NCBI GenBank assembly: GCA_947496355.1
Contig: CANMCO010000008.1
Location: 1-64,000 of the forward strand
DNA from: an uncultured Aquimarina sp.
GTDB lineage: Bacteria; Bacteroidota; Bacteroidia; Flavobacteriales; Flavobacteriaceae
Direction of reading: 5' to 3'
DNA length: 64,000 bases
Part shown: one piece after another, positions 42,604-51,262 of the stretch
How positions within the stretch are numbered: the stretch's first letter is position 1
How the letters are laid out: each line of letters opens with the position of its first letter
Position numbers and translations under genes: made by a program
Notes under the pieces: generated by a model
Told to the model about the DNA's origin: nothing
The model's input: only the letters and a program-made list of their open reading frames with translations
Database searches by the model: none

Positions 42604-43851
42604 CTAGTCCATCACAAAATTAAATCCTCCTGAAAATAAACTTGAACTTAAACCTGTACTACGTTCATATTGTCTGAATCTAAGATCAATGCTCTTCAAA
42701 CCAAATTTAGAGATATGGAATTTTGTAAAGATATCGGTATAACTAACCCCAAAACCATATTGATTAGCATCAAAATCTGATAAATCAAAATCTGATGTAT
42801 AAAATTCTTGAGTAGATAAATGCTGATTAAACGGGGCAAAATGATCTGCTTGGGTTTGATTATAGAATCGATAACTTGGATATATCGTAAACTTATTTGT
42901 AATCTTGATTGGTACTTCTATACTTGCCGTATGCGAATTAATCCCCCAATCATCCGTATAATATCTATAAAAGGTTCGTAGTGAAAAAATCTCATTGATA
43001 TAGTAATGTAATCTCCCACCTGCCGCAATTTTAAATCTTGAATCCGGTAATCTTTCTACATCATCTCCATATGTAAATTGATCAACAATAATATCGGTCA
43101 CATCTGCAAATTGAACTCGTTGAAATGGTGTAGATAGTAACCCCTCTTGTTGTATAATATCAAGTGATAAAGACCCTTGTAGTTTTTTGGACAATATTTG
43201 TGAGAACCCAAGTCCCAGCGAGTATGAATTACGAGACTCGTCATCAAATTTAATAAATGCAGGTTGATCTCTTAATTCTGAGGGGTAAATGGCATTCCAT
43301 GTATCTAAAAACACATTGGCTTTTATACTTACTTCTGTATTTTTTTCGTTAAATAATTTGGTATAACTACCTCCAAAACCTACAGAAAAATAATCGTATT
43401 CGTTTGCTACGGCTAAGTTAGCAGACCATATATCGTTACGATCATCACTACTATGACTGTAATTAGCTATAATCGTTGTTAATACATCTTTCCTCGATGC
43501 TCCTGAAGAGGCCACAAATGGGTCAGCCGGTGCATCTCCGTCAAAAGGGTTTACATTACTAGAAGATGCAGATGTATATGCAGATATACCCGCATCTATA
43601 GTTAACACATCATCGTCGTTTAACGGAATAGATACAACAATGGTTGGAGTAAGATCTGTAAGTTCCTCTGTACCTATACCTCCGGTTACGGCTGCATTAT
43701 CACCATCCTGAGTGTAATAACTCATTAAAAAATCTACTTCGGTAGATTCTAAAACTCGTTTTTTGTAAGTCTCTGGAGTATCTTGCTGTGTCTCCTGGGC
43801 AATTAATGTAATTGTAGAGAACAATACTAATATTGTGATAAATCTTTTCAA
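42604..43851 (-). CDS. DUF3570-family outer-membrane protein
   Basis: A 415-residue protein with signal peptide ('TLIAQ') from a TTG start at 43851 (no in-frame ATG at the right place). The mature start 'YKKRVLESTEVDFLMSYYTQDGDNAAVTGGIGTEELTDLTPTIVVSIPLNDDD' is typical of DUF3570, a predicted outer-membrane barrel of about 14-16 strands. Last gene of the thioredoxin-ApbE-DUF4266-DUF3570 operon (54 bases after DUF4266). The cluster recurs in many bacteria; a redox-linked envelope role is inferred from the ApbE partner. Confidence 0.88.
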   Translation of the reverse strand: MKRFITILVLFSTITLIAQETQQDTPETYKKRVLESTEVDFLMSYYTQDGDNAAVTGGIGTEELTDLTPTIVVSIPLNDDDVLTIDAGISAYTSASSSNVNPFDGDAPADPFVASSGASRKDVLTTIIANYSHSSDDRNDIWSANLAVANEYDYFSVGFGGSYTKLFNEKNTEVSIKANVFLDTWNAIYPSELRDQPAFIKFDDESRNSYSLGLGFSQILSKKLQGSLSLDIIQQEGLLSTPFQRVQFADVTDIIVDQFTYGDDVERLPDSRFKIAAGGRLHYYINEIFSLRTFYRYYTDDWGINSHTASIEVPIKITNKFTIYPSYRFYNQTQADHFAPFNQHLSTQEFYTSDFDLSDFDANQYGFGVSYTDIFTKFHISKFGLKSIDLRFRQYERSTGLSSSLFSGGFNFVMD

Positions 43852-43905
43852 AAGATATATTGTTTTTGAATACTTTTTATGGTAGTAGATATTATAGAAT
43901 TGGTT

Positions 43906-44115
43906 TTAATTGCAACCACAACCTCCGCCAGTTTTTCCTCCGTTTGCTCCTGCTGCGGACTCTCTATATGCTTGAAAATTTGTTTCGAAACGATCACATT
44001 TCTTTAAAGCCAGTTCCATGTCTGGATCATTGAGTTGTACTTTTTCATATTCTTTTACAACTACACAAGAGTTCAGAGAAAGTAAAAGCCCTAAAACTAT
44101 AATTAACCTATTCAT
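43906..44115 (-). CDS. DUF4266-family lipoprotein
   Basis: A 69-residue lipoprotein: signal and lipobox NSC (Cys17), then 'VVVKEYEKVQLNDPDMEL', 'FETNFQAYRESAAGANGGKTGGG' and a final CGCN. The Gly-rich tail ending in a CxC pair is kept across the DUF4266 family. The Cys pair could bind metal or form a disulfide with the thioredoxin from the same operon (inference). Between apbE and DUF3570, 23 bases after apbE. Confidence 0.88.
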   Translation of the reverse strand: MNRLIIVLGLLLSLNSCVVVKEYEKVQLNDPDMELALKKCDRFETNFQAYRESAAGANGGKTGGGCGCN

Positions 44116-44138
44116 GAAGCACTGTTTTTAAATACTAA

Positions 44139-45122
44139 TTATTGATTGTCTATTTTGATGTTGTCCGAGGTATGAATATTTCCTTTATCATCAATAATCA
44201 CACATTCGATTCCTTCTAATTGGTTTATTCTATTCACCCCAACCTCTATTCCCATTACAAAAACGGATGTAGCTAGAGCATCTGCTAACTCTGCTTTTGG
44301 TGCAAAAACAGTGGCACTCACAATCCCAGTTGATGGATAACCTGTTCTGGGATTGATGATATGGGAGTATCGTTTACCACCCAAAGTAACATATTTTTCA
44401 TAATTCCCAGAGGTTACTACTGCTTTATTTACAACAGGTAACAAAGCAAATGCATTGTTTTTATTTAAAGGATTAGTTATTGCTACTTTCCAATCACTGT
44501 TATCCGGTTGTTTTCCCCAGGTATTCATATCACCAGAAGCATTTATAATTCCGGCTTCAACCCCCTCAGCGATCAGAAGATCCTTTGCCTTATCTGCTGC
44601 ATACCCTTTACCAATAGCTCCAAAACCTATTTTCATTCCTTTTTCAGTAAGAAATACGGTAGATAACTCTTGATTCAAAACAATTTTTTGATATCCTACT
44701 CTGGATATTGATCGTCTAATTTTTTCCTTGGAAGGTAACTCTGTCATACTACCATCAAACTTCCATAGTTTATCCATTGATGCATAACTAATATCAAAAG
44801 CTCCATCTGTAAGTTTAGAAATTCCAATAGCTCGTATAATTAAATCAAAAAGCTCCTTATCAACCTTTACTGCTTGTATTCCTGCATTACGATTAATTAA
44901 AGAAGTCTGAGAATTTTTATCCCATGAAGAGATTAATTTTTCTATTCTTCCAATTTCATTGACTGCAACATCGATATAGTTGTCTGCCATAATTTGATCT
45001 TTTGCGACAACAGTAATATCAAAACGGCTACCCATTAAGGTAAGAGTGCGTTTATATATCTGCTGGGAAAATCCAGCAGTGCTTATAACAACGAATAATA
45101 AAAAGGTAACGAGAAGTCTCAA
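44139..45122 (-). CDS. apbE: FAD:protein FMN transferase (ApbE)
   Basis: A 327-residue protein with an N-terminal signal ('STAGFSQ'). ApbE domain: 'MGSRFDITVVAKDQ', 'SLINRNAGIQAVKVDKELFDLI', 'DGAFDISYASMDKLWKFDG', 'GFGAIGKGYAADKAKDLL', 'GDMNTWGKQPDNSDWKVAI' and 'THIINPRTGYP'-type motif 'YSHIINPRTGYPSTGIVSATV'. It attaches FMN covalently to Ser/Thr of extracytoplasmic proteins. The start is TTG (45122), four bases after the thioredoxin stop. The target is not obvious in the window. Confidence 0.94.
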   Translation of the reverse strand: MRLLVTFLLFVVISTAGFSQQIYKRTLTLMGSRFDITVVAKDQIMADNYIDVAVNEIGRIEKLISSWDKNSQTSLINRNAGIQAVKVDKELFDLIIRAIGISKLTDGAFDISYASMDKLWKFDGSMTELPSKEKIRRSISRVGYQKIVLNQELSTVFLTEKGMKIGFGAIGKGYAADKAKDLLIAEGVEAGIINASGDMNTWGKQPDNSDWKVAITNPLNKNNAFALLPVVNKAVVTSGNYEKYVTLGGKRYSHIINPRTGYPSTGIVSATVFAPKAELADALATSVFVMGIEVGVNRINQLEGIECVIIDDKGNIHTSDNIKIDNQ

Positions 45123-45126
45123 AATA

Positions 45127-45567
45127 CTATTTGATCATTTTGTTTAACATTCCCAGATATGATTCTGGAGTAACTTTTTTATATCCTATTTCCCCCAATT
45201 TCTTACCGGTTTCATCCAATACCACCACCAGTGGGAAGCCTCCACTTTTGTTATATGTCTCAGCCAATTTATTATTTTGAGCTTGTAATGCTTCTGATAA
45301 TTGGTTTTTTCTTCTTCTTGGAAAATCCGCCTTTACCAATACATAATTTTCATTTGCATATTCTTGAAACTCTTTGGTATCGAGTACTTGTTTTTCTAAT
45401 TTAATACATGGTGCACACCAATCTGAACCCGAAAACACTAAAACAATCGGTTTACTATTTTCTAAAGCCACTTTTTGAGCTTCGTTAAAATCGGTTAACC
45501 ATTCTTGAGCATTAGTTGTTAAAACTCCAACAAAAATGAGCAATCCAACTAGAATATTCTTTTTCAT
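45127..45567 (-). CDS. Secreted thioredoxin-family protein
   Basis: A 146-residue protein with signal peptide ('TTNAQ'), then a thioredoxin-7/DUF255-like domain with active-site C51-A-P-C54 in 'VLVFSGSDWCAPCIKLEKQVLD' and cis-Pro in 'GGFPLVVVLDETGK'. It is first in the operon with apbE, DUF4266 and DUF3570 and probably keeps partner cysteines (for instance in DUF4266) reduced. Confidence 0.92.
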   Translation of the reverse strand: MKKNILVGLLIFVGVLTTNAQEWLTDFNEAQKVALENSKPIVLVFSGSDWCAPCIKLEKQVLDTKEFQEYANENYVLVKADFPRRRKNQLSEALQAQNNKLAETYNKSGGFPLVVVLDETGKKLGEIGYKKVTPESYLGMLNKMIK

Positions 45568-45809
45568 ATCAATGTAAATCTACTTTATATTAACTGTTTA
45601 AACAAGATATTTAGTGTCTTATAAAGTTCATCAAATTATAATATCCACCAAATCTAGACAATGACAATTATCACTTCAAATAGTATATCTCAAAAGACAT
45701 AAGTTTCTTCTTACTAGTTATAATAGCCAATTTGGCTTCTGCATATTATACAGTTATATAGAAAAATACCCTACAATTTAATTAATTGAATCATTTGTTT
45801 AGAAAATAA
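45568..45809. other. Upstream region of the thioredoxin-ApbE operon
   Basis: About 240 AT-rich bases with no coding potential; presumably carries the operon promoter, but no box fits the consensus well. Confidence 0.5.
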
Positions 45810-45842
45810 AAAAACGGAGATACAATTTGTATTTCCGTTTTT
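45810..45842 (-). terminator. Terminator of cysteine-rich mini-gene
   Basis: AAAAACGGAGATAC and GTATTTCCGTTTTT pair (one G-T) with loop AATTT. On the minus strand it is followed by TTTTATTTTC. It lies 44 bases past the stop of the mini-gene at 45887. Confidence 0.82.
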
Positions 45843-45886
45843 GTGAATGGAGCAAGAGTCCATTATATTTAATAAAAATCCTTAAA

Positions 45887-46030
45887 CTATAGTTTTGGAC
45901 ATCTTTTACAGTTTGATTTCCCTTTCTTTTTATATTTTTTACAACATTTCTTCTTTTTTCCTCCACAGGCTATATCACAATTAACAGCTAAACAAGGAGA
46001 ATATAATGATGGGGTGTCTAAACTTTGCAC
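45887..46030 (-). CDS. Cysteine/lysine-rich 47-residue peptide
   Basis: A GTG start at 46030 gives 47 residues: 'QSLDTPSLYSPCLAVNCDI' then 'ACGGKKKKCCKKYKKKGK' and 'SNCKRCPKL'. Seven Cys (13, 18, 22, 29, 30, 41, 44) and 15 basic residues. An in-frame TAA lies four codons upstream, so a longer product is excluded. The context supports a gene: -7 box TATTTTTG at 46064-46071, an operator-like element, and a terminator 44 bases downstream. I recall similar Cys/Lys-rich C-termini in flavobacterial proteins but cannot name a family. It may bind metal; ferritin is 100 bases upstream on the same strand. Confidence 0.6.
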   Translation of the reverse strand: MQSLDTPSLYSPCLAVNCDIACGGKKKKCCKKYKKKGKSNCKRCPKL

Positions 46031-46036
46031 TATTTT

Positions 46037-46071
46037 TAATTTTTATTGAATCTAAATAAAGTGCAAAAATA
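46037..46071 (-). promoter_or_regulatory. Promoter box and operator-like element of the cysteine-rich gene
   Basis: On the minus strand, TATTTTTG (46064-46071) fits TAnnTTTG. Just downstream, 46037-46060 matches the operator at 53807-53830 in 21 of 24 bases (core TTTATTTAGATT). A palindrome TTTGCACT/AGTGCAAA (46024-46031, 46060-46067) spans from the box to the GTG. The -33 element is not clear. Confidence 0.6.
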
Positions 46072-46129
46072 TAAAAAAAAGATTCCTATAAAAGAAATAT
46101 TTAATTTTTCTTTATCAACTTATTAACAA

Positions 46130-46633
46130 CTACTTAGGTTGATTTGTAGCTTGAAAAGTATTAATATCTCTATCGAATAAATAATGCCCAGATTTATCGT
46201 CTCCAATAATTTTTAGTTTGTCTAATAATGTACGTGCTGTAGCTTCTTCTTCTAACTGTTCTGCTACATACCATTGCATAAAATTATGCACATTATAATC
46301 TTTAAGTTTAAGGCACTCATAAATGATATTATTAATTTTGGCGGTAACAAATTCTTCACTTTCAAGAAATGTTTCAAAAAGCTCCATTAGCGACTTAAAA
46401 TCATCTCTTGGTTTATCTATTGCAGGAATAACTGCAGTCCCGCTTCGTTCATTAATAAACTTAACTAGTTTGGTCATATGCACTCTCTCTTCTTCAGATT
46501 GGGTATAAAAAAAATCTGCAACACCATTATAACCTCGTATATCTGCCCAACTAGCCATAGAAAGATACTGTGCAGAAGCTTTGGCTTCAAAAGTTATTTG
46601 TTCATTTAATAGTTTCTCTATTTGTGGTATCAT
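46130..46633 (-). CDS. Ferritin
   Basis: A 167-residue non-haem ferritin. Ferroxidase ligands lie in 'LNEQITFEAKASAQYLSMASWADIRGYNGVADFFYTQSEEERVHMTKL' (Glu16 and the EE-H group near 49-53) and in 'YVAEQLEEEATARTLLDKL'. Stores iron as ferric mineral in the cytosol. The neighbouring mini-gene and iron-type operon fit an iron-handling region. An inverted repeat TAAGTAGT/ACTACTTA lies about 55-95 bases upstream of the ATG. Confidence 0.96.
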   Translation of the reverse strand: MIPQIEKLLNEQITFEAKASAQYLSMASWADIRGYNGVADFFYTQSEEERVHMTKLVKFINERSGTAVIPAIDKPRDDFKSLMELFETFLESEEFVTAKINNIIYECLKLKDYNVHNFMQWYVAEQLEEEATARTLLDKLKIIGDDKSGHYLFDRDINTFQATNQPK

Positions 46634-46824
46634 TTTTTGATTCAGTTTATTTTGTAAAGAAACTAAATTACGGAATTTATTACGTTCTAAGTAGTAAACA
46701 CAAATGGTTTTATCTAATTTAAAATAAGACTACTTAACGATTTTGAAGATATTAATAAACCAAATCCTACAATAGAGATTTCTCAGGCCTTCACATATTG
46801 CTTTGTAAAAAATAGAGAACCTAA

Positions 46825-47337
46825 TTATGCTGCTTTCTCAAATGCGATATAATTTACCAATTTGCCTTTTTTATTATAAACAGGAAACCCCTTTATTAAG
46901 CATACATATGGGGTAGTATCTTTTTTATAGTTAAGAATGGAAACCTCAAAAGGTTGTTGGTTATCAACAGCACTTCTAACCTTTGCAGACACACTACTAC
47001 ATGTACCTTCTCCTTGAAACATTTTAGGAGAATTACCAATAACCTCTTCAGGAGAGTACCCATTCATTTTATGCATATTATTTGATGCGTACACAATTTC
47101 AAGATTAGGATTAGTTATTACAATTACTGATTGTTCTTCAATAAGCTCCTTGTAATAATTTCTAGTGCTTTTCCAATTTTTCGTAAGCTTCTGTAGGGTA
47201 CTGAAATCTTCTTTAAAAATTTCCAATTCAGCATGGTGTTCGCCGTAGAATTCCCAGGAGAGTAATGGTAATAAATGATTAGACATTTTGTTGTAATACT
47301 CTGACATCATTTGGTCATAACCTAGAAACTCTTTCAT
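46825..47337 (-). CDS. PAS-domain protein, LOV-like without the photoactive cysteine
   Basis: A 170-residue protein. A short helical N-terminus (about 1-65) leads to one PAS domain (about 66-170): 'SVIVITNPNLEIVYASNNMHKMNGYSPEEVIGNSPKMFQGEGT' and 'QQPFEVSILNYKKDTTPYVCLIKGFPVYNKKGKLVNYIAFEK'. This is very close to LOV domains, but the flavin-adduct motif GRNCRFLQG reads G-N-S-P-K-M-F-Q-G, lacking the Cys. No output domain follows. Possibly a redox or ligand sensor that acts by protein contact. Confidence 0.85.
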   Translation of the reverse strand: MKEFLGYDQMMSEYYNKMSNHLLPLLSWEFYGEHHAELEIFKEDFSTLQKLTKNWKSTRNYYKELIEEQSVIVITNPNLEIVYASNNMHKMNGYSPEEVIGNSPKMFQGEGTCSSVSAKVRSAVDNQQPFEVSILNYKKDTTPYVCLIKGFPVYNKKGKLVNYIAFEKAA

Positions 47338-47435
47338 AAAAACATCCTTTTTTCAAAAATATACAATTAAAGTCCTATTCAAGATTGAACAAAAGTTAAT
47401 TCTTTGATTAAACAAAGGTTAAATATTTAAAATAA

Positions 47436-49904
47436 CTATAACTTAAATTGAACAGTTGCGTACCATGATACCGGAGCGGATGGAATAATTCCCGGGCCTG
47501 GATATCCAGTAGCTCTTTGAGTAAAATAACGCTCATCTAAAAGGTTATTAACTCCTGTCTCTACTCTAAATTGTTTATATGTATATGAAAAAGATATATC
47601 CATAATCGAATACGAAGGAATTTTACCCAAAGTGCCTTCTTCCTTACTTCCAGGTGTTCCGCGATCTGCATTAGTAACTTCTGTAAATTGTTCTGACAAA
47701 TGAGTGAATTGAATACTTCCCAAAAAGTTTTTATATCCAAATCCAATTCCCGTTTTTAGATTAACAAGAGGAATAAATTCAACTTTATTTCCTTCAATAG
47801 TATCTTCAGATCTGGTATACTCAGAATCTGTAATTGCCAAATTAGTAAACGCATTTAAAACATAATCTGTATTATCTTCCAAAAATGAATTAGCCAGATT
47901 CCAATTCACATAACTCTCTACTCCATAAATAAAAGCATCTCCAATATTACCACGAACTCTTTGTGCTCTATCATTAAAAACTTCTCCTATTCTATCCTTA
48001 TACCATAATCCAAAAATGCTAGCATCATAGGTTAAAACATTATTGTACTTTCCTCTTATACCCAGATCAGCAGTAAAACCTTCTTCGTCACTGATATCAG
48101 GGCGTATTACAAAAGTTGGATTAACAATTCGAATATCATTAAATGTTACTGATCGATAGTTTTGAGATATGTTTGCATATGTTTCAAGATTCGAATTAAA
48201 CTTATAACTTGACCCTATACCAAGTAAAATAAAAGATCGATCAAACGTCTCATCATCATTTTCTATAGTATTATTAATTGGATTTCCTGCATTATCAAAA
48301 ACAACATTGTTATAAATCCCTTCTGCCTCTGTTTTTATATATTCGAATCGAACTCCTGGGGTTATTGAAAATTTATCAGAAATATTAAAAATATTCTCTC
48401 CAAACACTGCTATATTTTGGTTTGGAAAATCAAAGGTTGATTGATTGGCATAGTCAGGGAAACTATTATCTTGAAAATCAAAATTTGCATCAGTTCCTAG
48501 GCTTCCTGGCCCTTGTCTGGCATCATTATCAGCCTTATAGAACTTAGTACCTAATAAAAATACAGATTCTTTACCAAAAAGATTGTATTTATTCAATAAC
48601 CTTGCTTCTACCCCCCAGTTCTTAAAATTACCGACGATCAAATCCCTTGGATTCACAAAATTACCATCTACATCTGTTTCATCTTCTACCGTAATAGGGT
48701 TAGAATTTAAATCAGTAGGTATCCCTCTAAAGCCAACAGCTCTCCTTGAAGCATCCAAACCAAAAAGATTTAAACTAAAGTCTGTTTTTTCTGAAAATTC
48801 ATGCTCTAGTTTCAAGGAAAAAAGTTTCCAATCTACTTCAAACCAATTTCGTGTACGATTACTAAAATCAGCATCCTGTTCAAACTGAGTATCCGTTAAG
48901 CCTCCAGGTTGTTGTGCCAAATAATCCAAATATGTAAACTCACCTGCTAATTTGGTTTTCTTTGATATTTGATAACCTAAATGGGCATACACATTTTTAG
49001 ATTCAAATTCAGAATTTGGTCTAAATCCATCTCCTTTTTTATAATTAAAATATGTGTAATAACTCACCTTTCCTACAGTACCACTTAAACTATTAAAGCT
49101 ACTAAACAAGTTAAATGATCCAAACGATTGACGAGTTACTAATTCTATTTTTTTGTTTGGATTGGGCTCTCTCATTTTGAAATTGATCAATCCTCCAAAT
49201 TGAGTTCCGTATTGTAAGGATGCAGCTCCTCTAACTACTTGTATTTCACTCAATGCTTCAGCCGGAGGGGTATAATAACTTTCTGGATATCCCAATACAT
49301 CGGCACTAATATCATATCCATTCTGACGTGTATTAAAATTAGCCGTTCTATTTGGATCCAGACCTCTTCCTCCAATATTAAGTTGTAGCCCTCCTACACT
49401 ATTCTCATAAATATTTAATCCCACAACCTGTGCATATATCTGTCGTGCATTATTCGATGCAAGGTTACCAAGCGTATTTTCTAATAAAACTACTTCGCTT
49501 TTCTTTCCTGCGTAGATTGCTGTTCCTTCTATAGGTTTAAGTTGTTTTAAACCAAAAATCTTCTCTCTTCGTTGTGTGATCAAAACTTCAGAAAGTTTTT
49601 CTCCTAAAGGGGTCATTACAAAATTTAGACTAGTATCATTGTCTACTACTACTTGTTGTTCAAGAATTTCATAATCATAACTAAAAACCGTAACATTATA
49701 TACTCCCTGTTTAAGATCTGTAAATTCAAAACTTCCGTCTTCGGCTGTAGTAGTTTGCTTACCTATATTTTGATTATACACCTCTGCATCTGCAATAACC
49801 TGATTGTCTTGATCCACTACAGTTCCTTTCAATTTGTATTGTGAAAATGTAAAACCCGTAATAAAAAATACAATGAAAAATATTCTATAATCCCTTAATT
49901 TCAT
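47436..49904 (-). CDS. TonB-dependent outer-membrane receptor (FecA-like)
   Basis: An 822-residue receptor. Signal peptide ('TFSQ'), carboxypeptidase-regulatory-like domain (about 22-95, 'LKGTVVDQDNQVIADAEVYN'), plug with 'NIGGRGLDPNRTANFNTRQNGYDISADVLGYPESYYTPPAEALSEIQVVRGAASLQYGTQFGGLINF', and 22-strand barrel ending 'PVSWYATVQFKL'. The plug is like Fe(III)-dicitrate receptors. It overlaps the HTTM gene by 20 bases and ends the DUF4856-imelysin-HTTM-TonB operon, suggesting uptake of iron or another metal complex. Confidence 0.93.
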   Translation of the reverse strand: MKLRDYRIFFIVFFITGFTFSQYKLKGTVVDQDNQVIADAEVYNQNIGKQTTTAEDGSFEFTDLKQGVYNVTVFSYDYEILEQQVVVDNDTSLNFVMTPLGEKLSEVLITQRREKIFGLKQLKPIEGTAIYAGKKSEVVLLENTLGNLASNNARQIYAQVVGLNIYENSVGGLQLNIGGRGLDPNRTANFNTRQNGYDISADVLGYPESYYTPPAEALSEIQVVRGAASLQYGTQFGGLINFKMREPNPNKKIELVTRQSFGSFNLFSSFNSLSGTVGKVSYYTYFNYKKGDGFRPNSEFESKNVYAHLGYQISKKTKLAGEFTYLDYLAQQPGGLTDTQFEQDADFSNRTRNWFEVDWKLFSLKLEHEFSEKTDFSLNLFGLDASRRAVGFRGIPTDLNSNPITVEDETDVDGNFVNPRDLIVGNFKNWGVEARLLNKYNLFGKESVFLLGTKFYKADNDARQGPGSLGTDANFDFQDNSFPDYANQSTFDFPNQNIAVFGENIFNISDKFSITPGVRFEYIKTEAEGIYNNVVFDNAGNPINNTIENDDETFDRSFILLGIGSSYKFNSNLETYANISQNYRSVTFNDIRIVNPTFVIRPDISDEEGFTADLGIRGKYNNVLTYDASIFGLWYKDRIGEVFNDRAQRVRGNIGDAFIYGVESYVNWNLANSFLEDNTDYVLNAFTNLAITDSEYTRSEDTIEGNKVEFIPLVNLKTGIGFGYKNFLGSIQFTHLSEQFTEVTNADRGTPGSKEEGTLGKIPSYSIMDISFSYTYKQFRVETGVNNLLDERYFTQRATGYPGPGIIPSAPVSWYATVQFKL

Positions 49905-51246
49905 CCTTAAATGGAATAATCCACGTTTTATGTTTTAATGACTCTTTTTGTGTTCCCAAATCTATATTCGGATCAATATATGGGCTACTCAACCTTCCAT
50001 TAAGTGCCACATAGCTTTCTACGAATACTTGTACATTTTGATGTCCCTCTCTCTCAAAATGCTTTTTAAGATACTGTGCATATTGTAAAATAAAATCTGG
50101 CTGTGTTGCCATTTGTTTCTGTTGAAACGGAGTAAGAAAATCATCATTATCAATATAAAATCTCTTACCAGTTCCACTATCAACAATCTTGAAATTTGCA
50201 TAACCAGCCTTTTCCATTAACATGACTCTCCACGAAAAACGATACCCTTCCTCTGTCCAAAAAAGTTCTCCGGGATATAACAAATAACGAAACGGCAAAA
50301 GTAGTTGAATTATAAAAAATAAGGACAGCGTATTAATAATAATTTTATGCTGTATAGATGCCAAACTGAAGGTTTTTTCAGTATCAAAAACCTCTTTATT
50401 TATTCTAAAAACATTAGAAATAGCAGCTAATACTTTGTGATGGAAATTTGCACTAAAAAAGATCAAAGTACTTATAATCATGATGTATGGAAACATCCCA
50501 ATAGGAAAAAGCACTCTAGTTAATGCATGAAATACGACAACCAAAATAAATGCAACCATTCTAGTTCTTCGATACAATAATAAAAATGGAATGGTGATAT
50601 CGTATAAAGCTCCTGTATAACTGAATAGGTAATGTATCCACTCTTGCTGCATTAAATCTCCTAATAATGGCACATCATATTTTGAAGGTAACCAAATTTT
50701 AAGAGGCATTGCTTTTATTAACCAATCTGAATTAAGTTTTGCAATTCCTGCATAAAAATATACAATACCAAGAAGTAATTTAATAGCATCAATAGACCAT
50801 CTAGGAATAAATTGAAATGAATTATCGTTCTTTTTTGCATCAACAGAGTAATATGCATTCGCAGGTAAAAATATCATTAGAAAGCTGAGTATACTTATAA
50901 AATAATAGTGATTAAGATATGTTGTTTTATCCATCAACTCTATATAAGTAAAGCTTAGAAAAAAAGTAATTATTGCTATCCTATACTTAAACCCAATTGC
51001 TACAAAAATTGCCGAAAGTCCACAAATTATAAAAACCAAATATGTATACCCTCCGATAGGTTTTATGAAATCAAAACCATAATATGAGAAAAAAAACTTG
51101 GGTTGAATATATAATTTATCAATCCACCCGTAACTCCAGAAACGAACAATACTTAGTAGCATCATTACTCCAAAAAAAATACGAAAGACTGCAATTGGTG
51201 CAGCCTCTGTATTTTTATTGAAATATTCTTTTAATCTGGAATTCAT
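49885..51246 (-). CDS. HTTM/vitamin K-dependent gamma-carboxylase-like membrane protein
   Basis: A 453-residue membrane protein with about seven to eight hydrophobic helices in the first 340 residues, including 'DKTTYLNHYYFISILSFLMIFLPAN' and 'DAIKLLLGIVYFYAGIAKLNSDWLIKAMPL', the signature of the HTTM/VKGC family. A C-terminal soluble part has 'GELFWTEEGYRFSWRVMLMEKAG', also typical. Bacterial members are often found with imelysin and TonB genes, and I infer a role in iron-linked envelope functions; carboxylase activity is not shown. It overlaps the receptor gene by 20 bases. Confidence 0.87.
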   Translation of the reverse strand: MNSRLKEYFNKNTEAAPIAVFRIFFGVMMLLSIVRFWSYGWIDKLYIQPKFFFSYYGFDFIKPIGGYTYLVFIICGLSAIFVAIGFKYRIAIITFFLSFTYIELMDKTTYLNHYYFISILSFLMIFLPANAYYSVDAKKNDNSFQFIPRWSIDAIKLLLGIVYFYAGIAKLNSDWLIKAMPLKIWLPSKYDVPLLGDLMQQEWIHYLFSYTGALYDITIPFLLLYRRTRMVAFILVVVFHALTRVLFPIGMFPYIMIISTLIFFSANFHHKVLAAISNVFRINKEVFDTEKTFSLASIQHKIIINTLSLFFIIQLLLPFRYLLYPGELFWTEEGYRFSWRVMLMEKAGYANFKIVDSGTGKRFYIDNDDFLTPFQQKQMATQPDFILQYAQYLKKHFEREGHQNVQVFVESYVALNGRLSSPYIDPNIDLGTQKESLKHKTWIIPFKDEIKGL

Positions 51247-51262
51247 AAACTACTCACTATAC

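Noticed and set aside
46688..46733. Inverted repeat TAAGTAGT/ACTACTTA upstream of ferritin as a metal operator.
   Set aside because: Only 8 bp with a 30-nt loop and no resemblance to the operator at 53735-53830; kept as a remark in the ferritin entry only.
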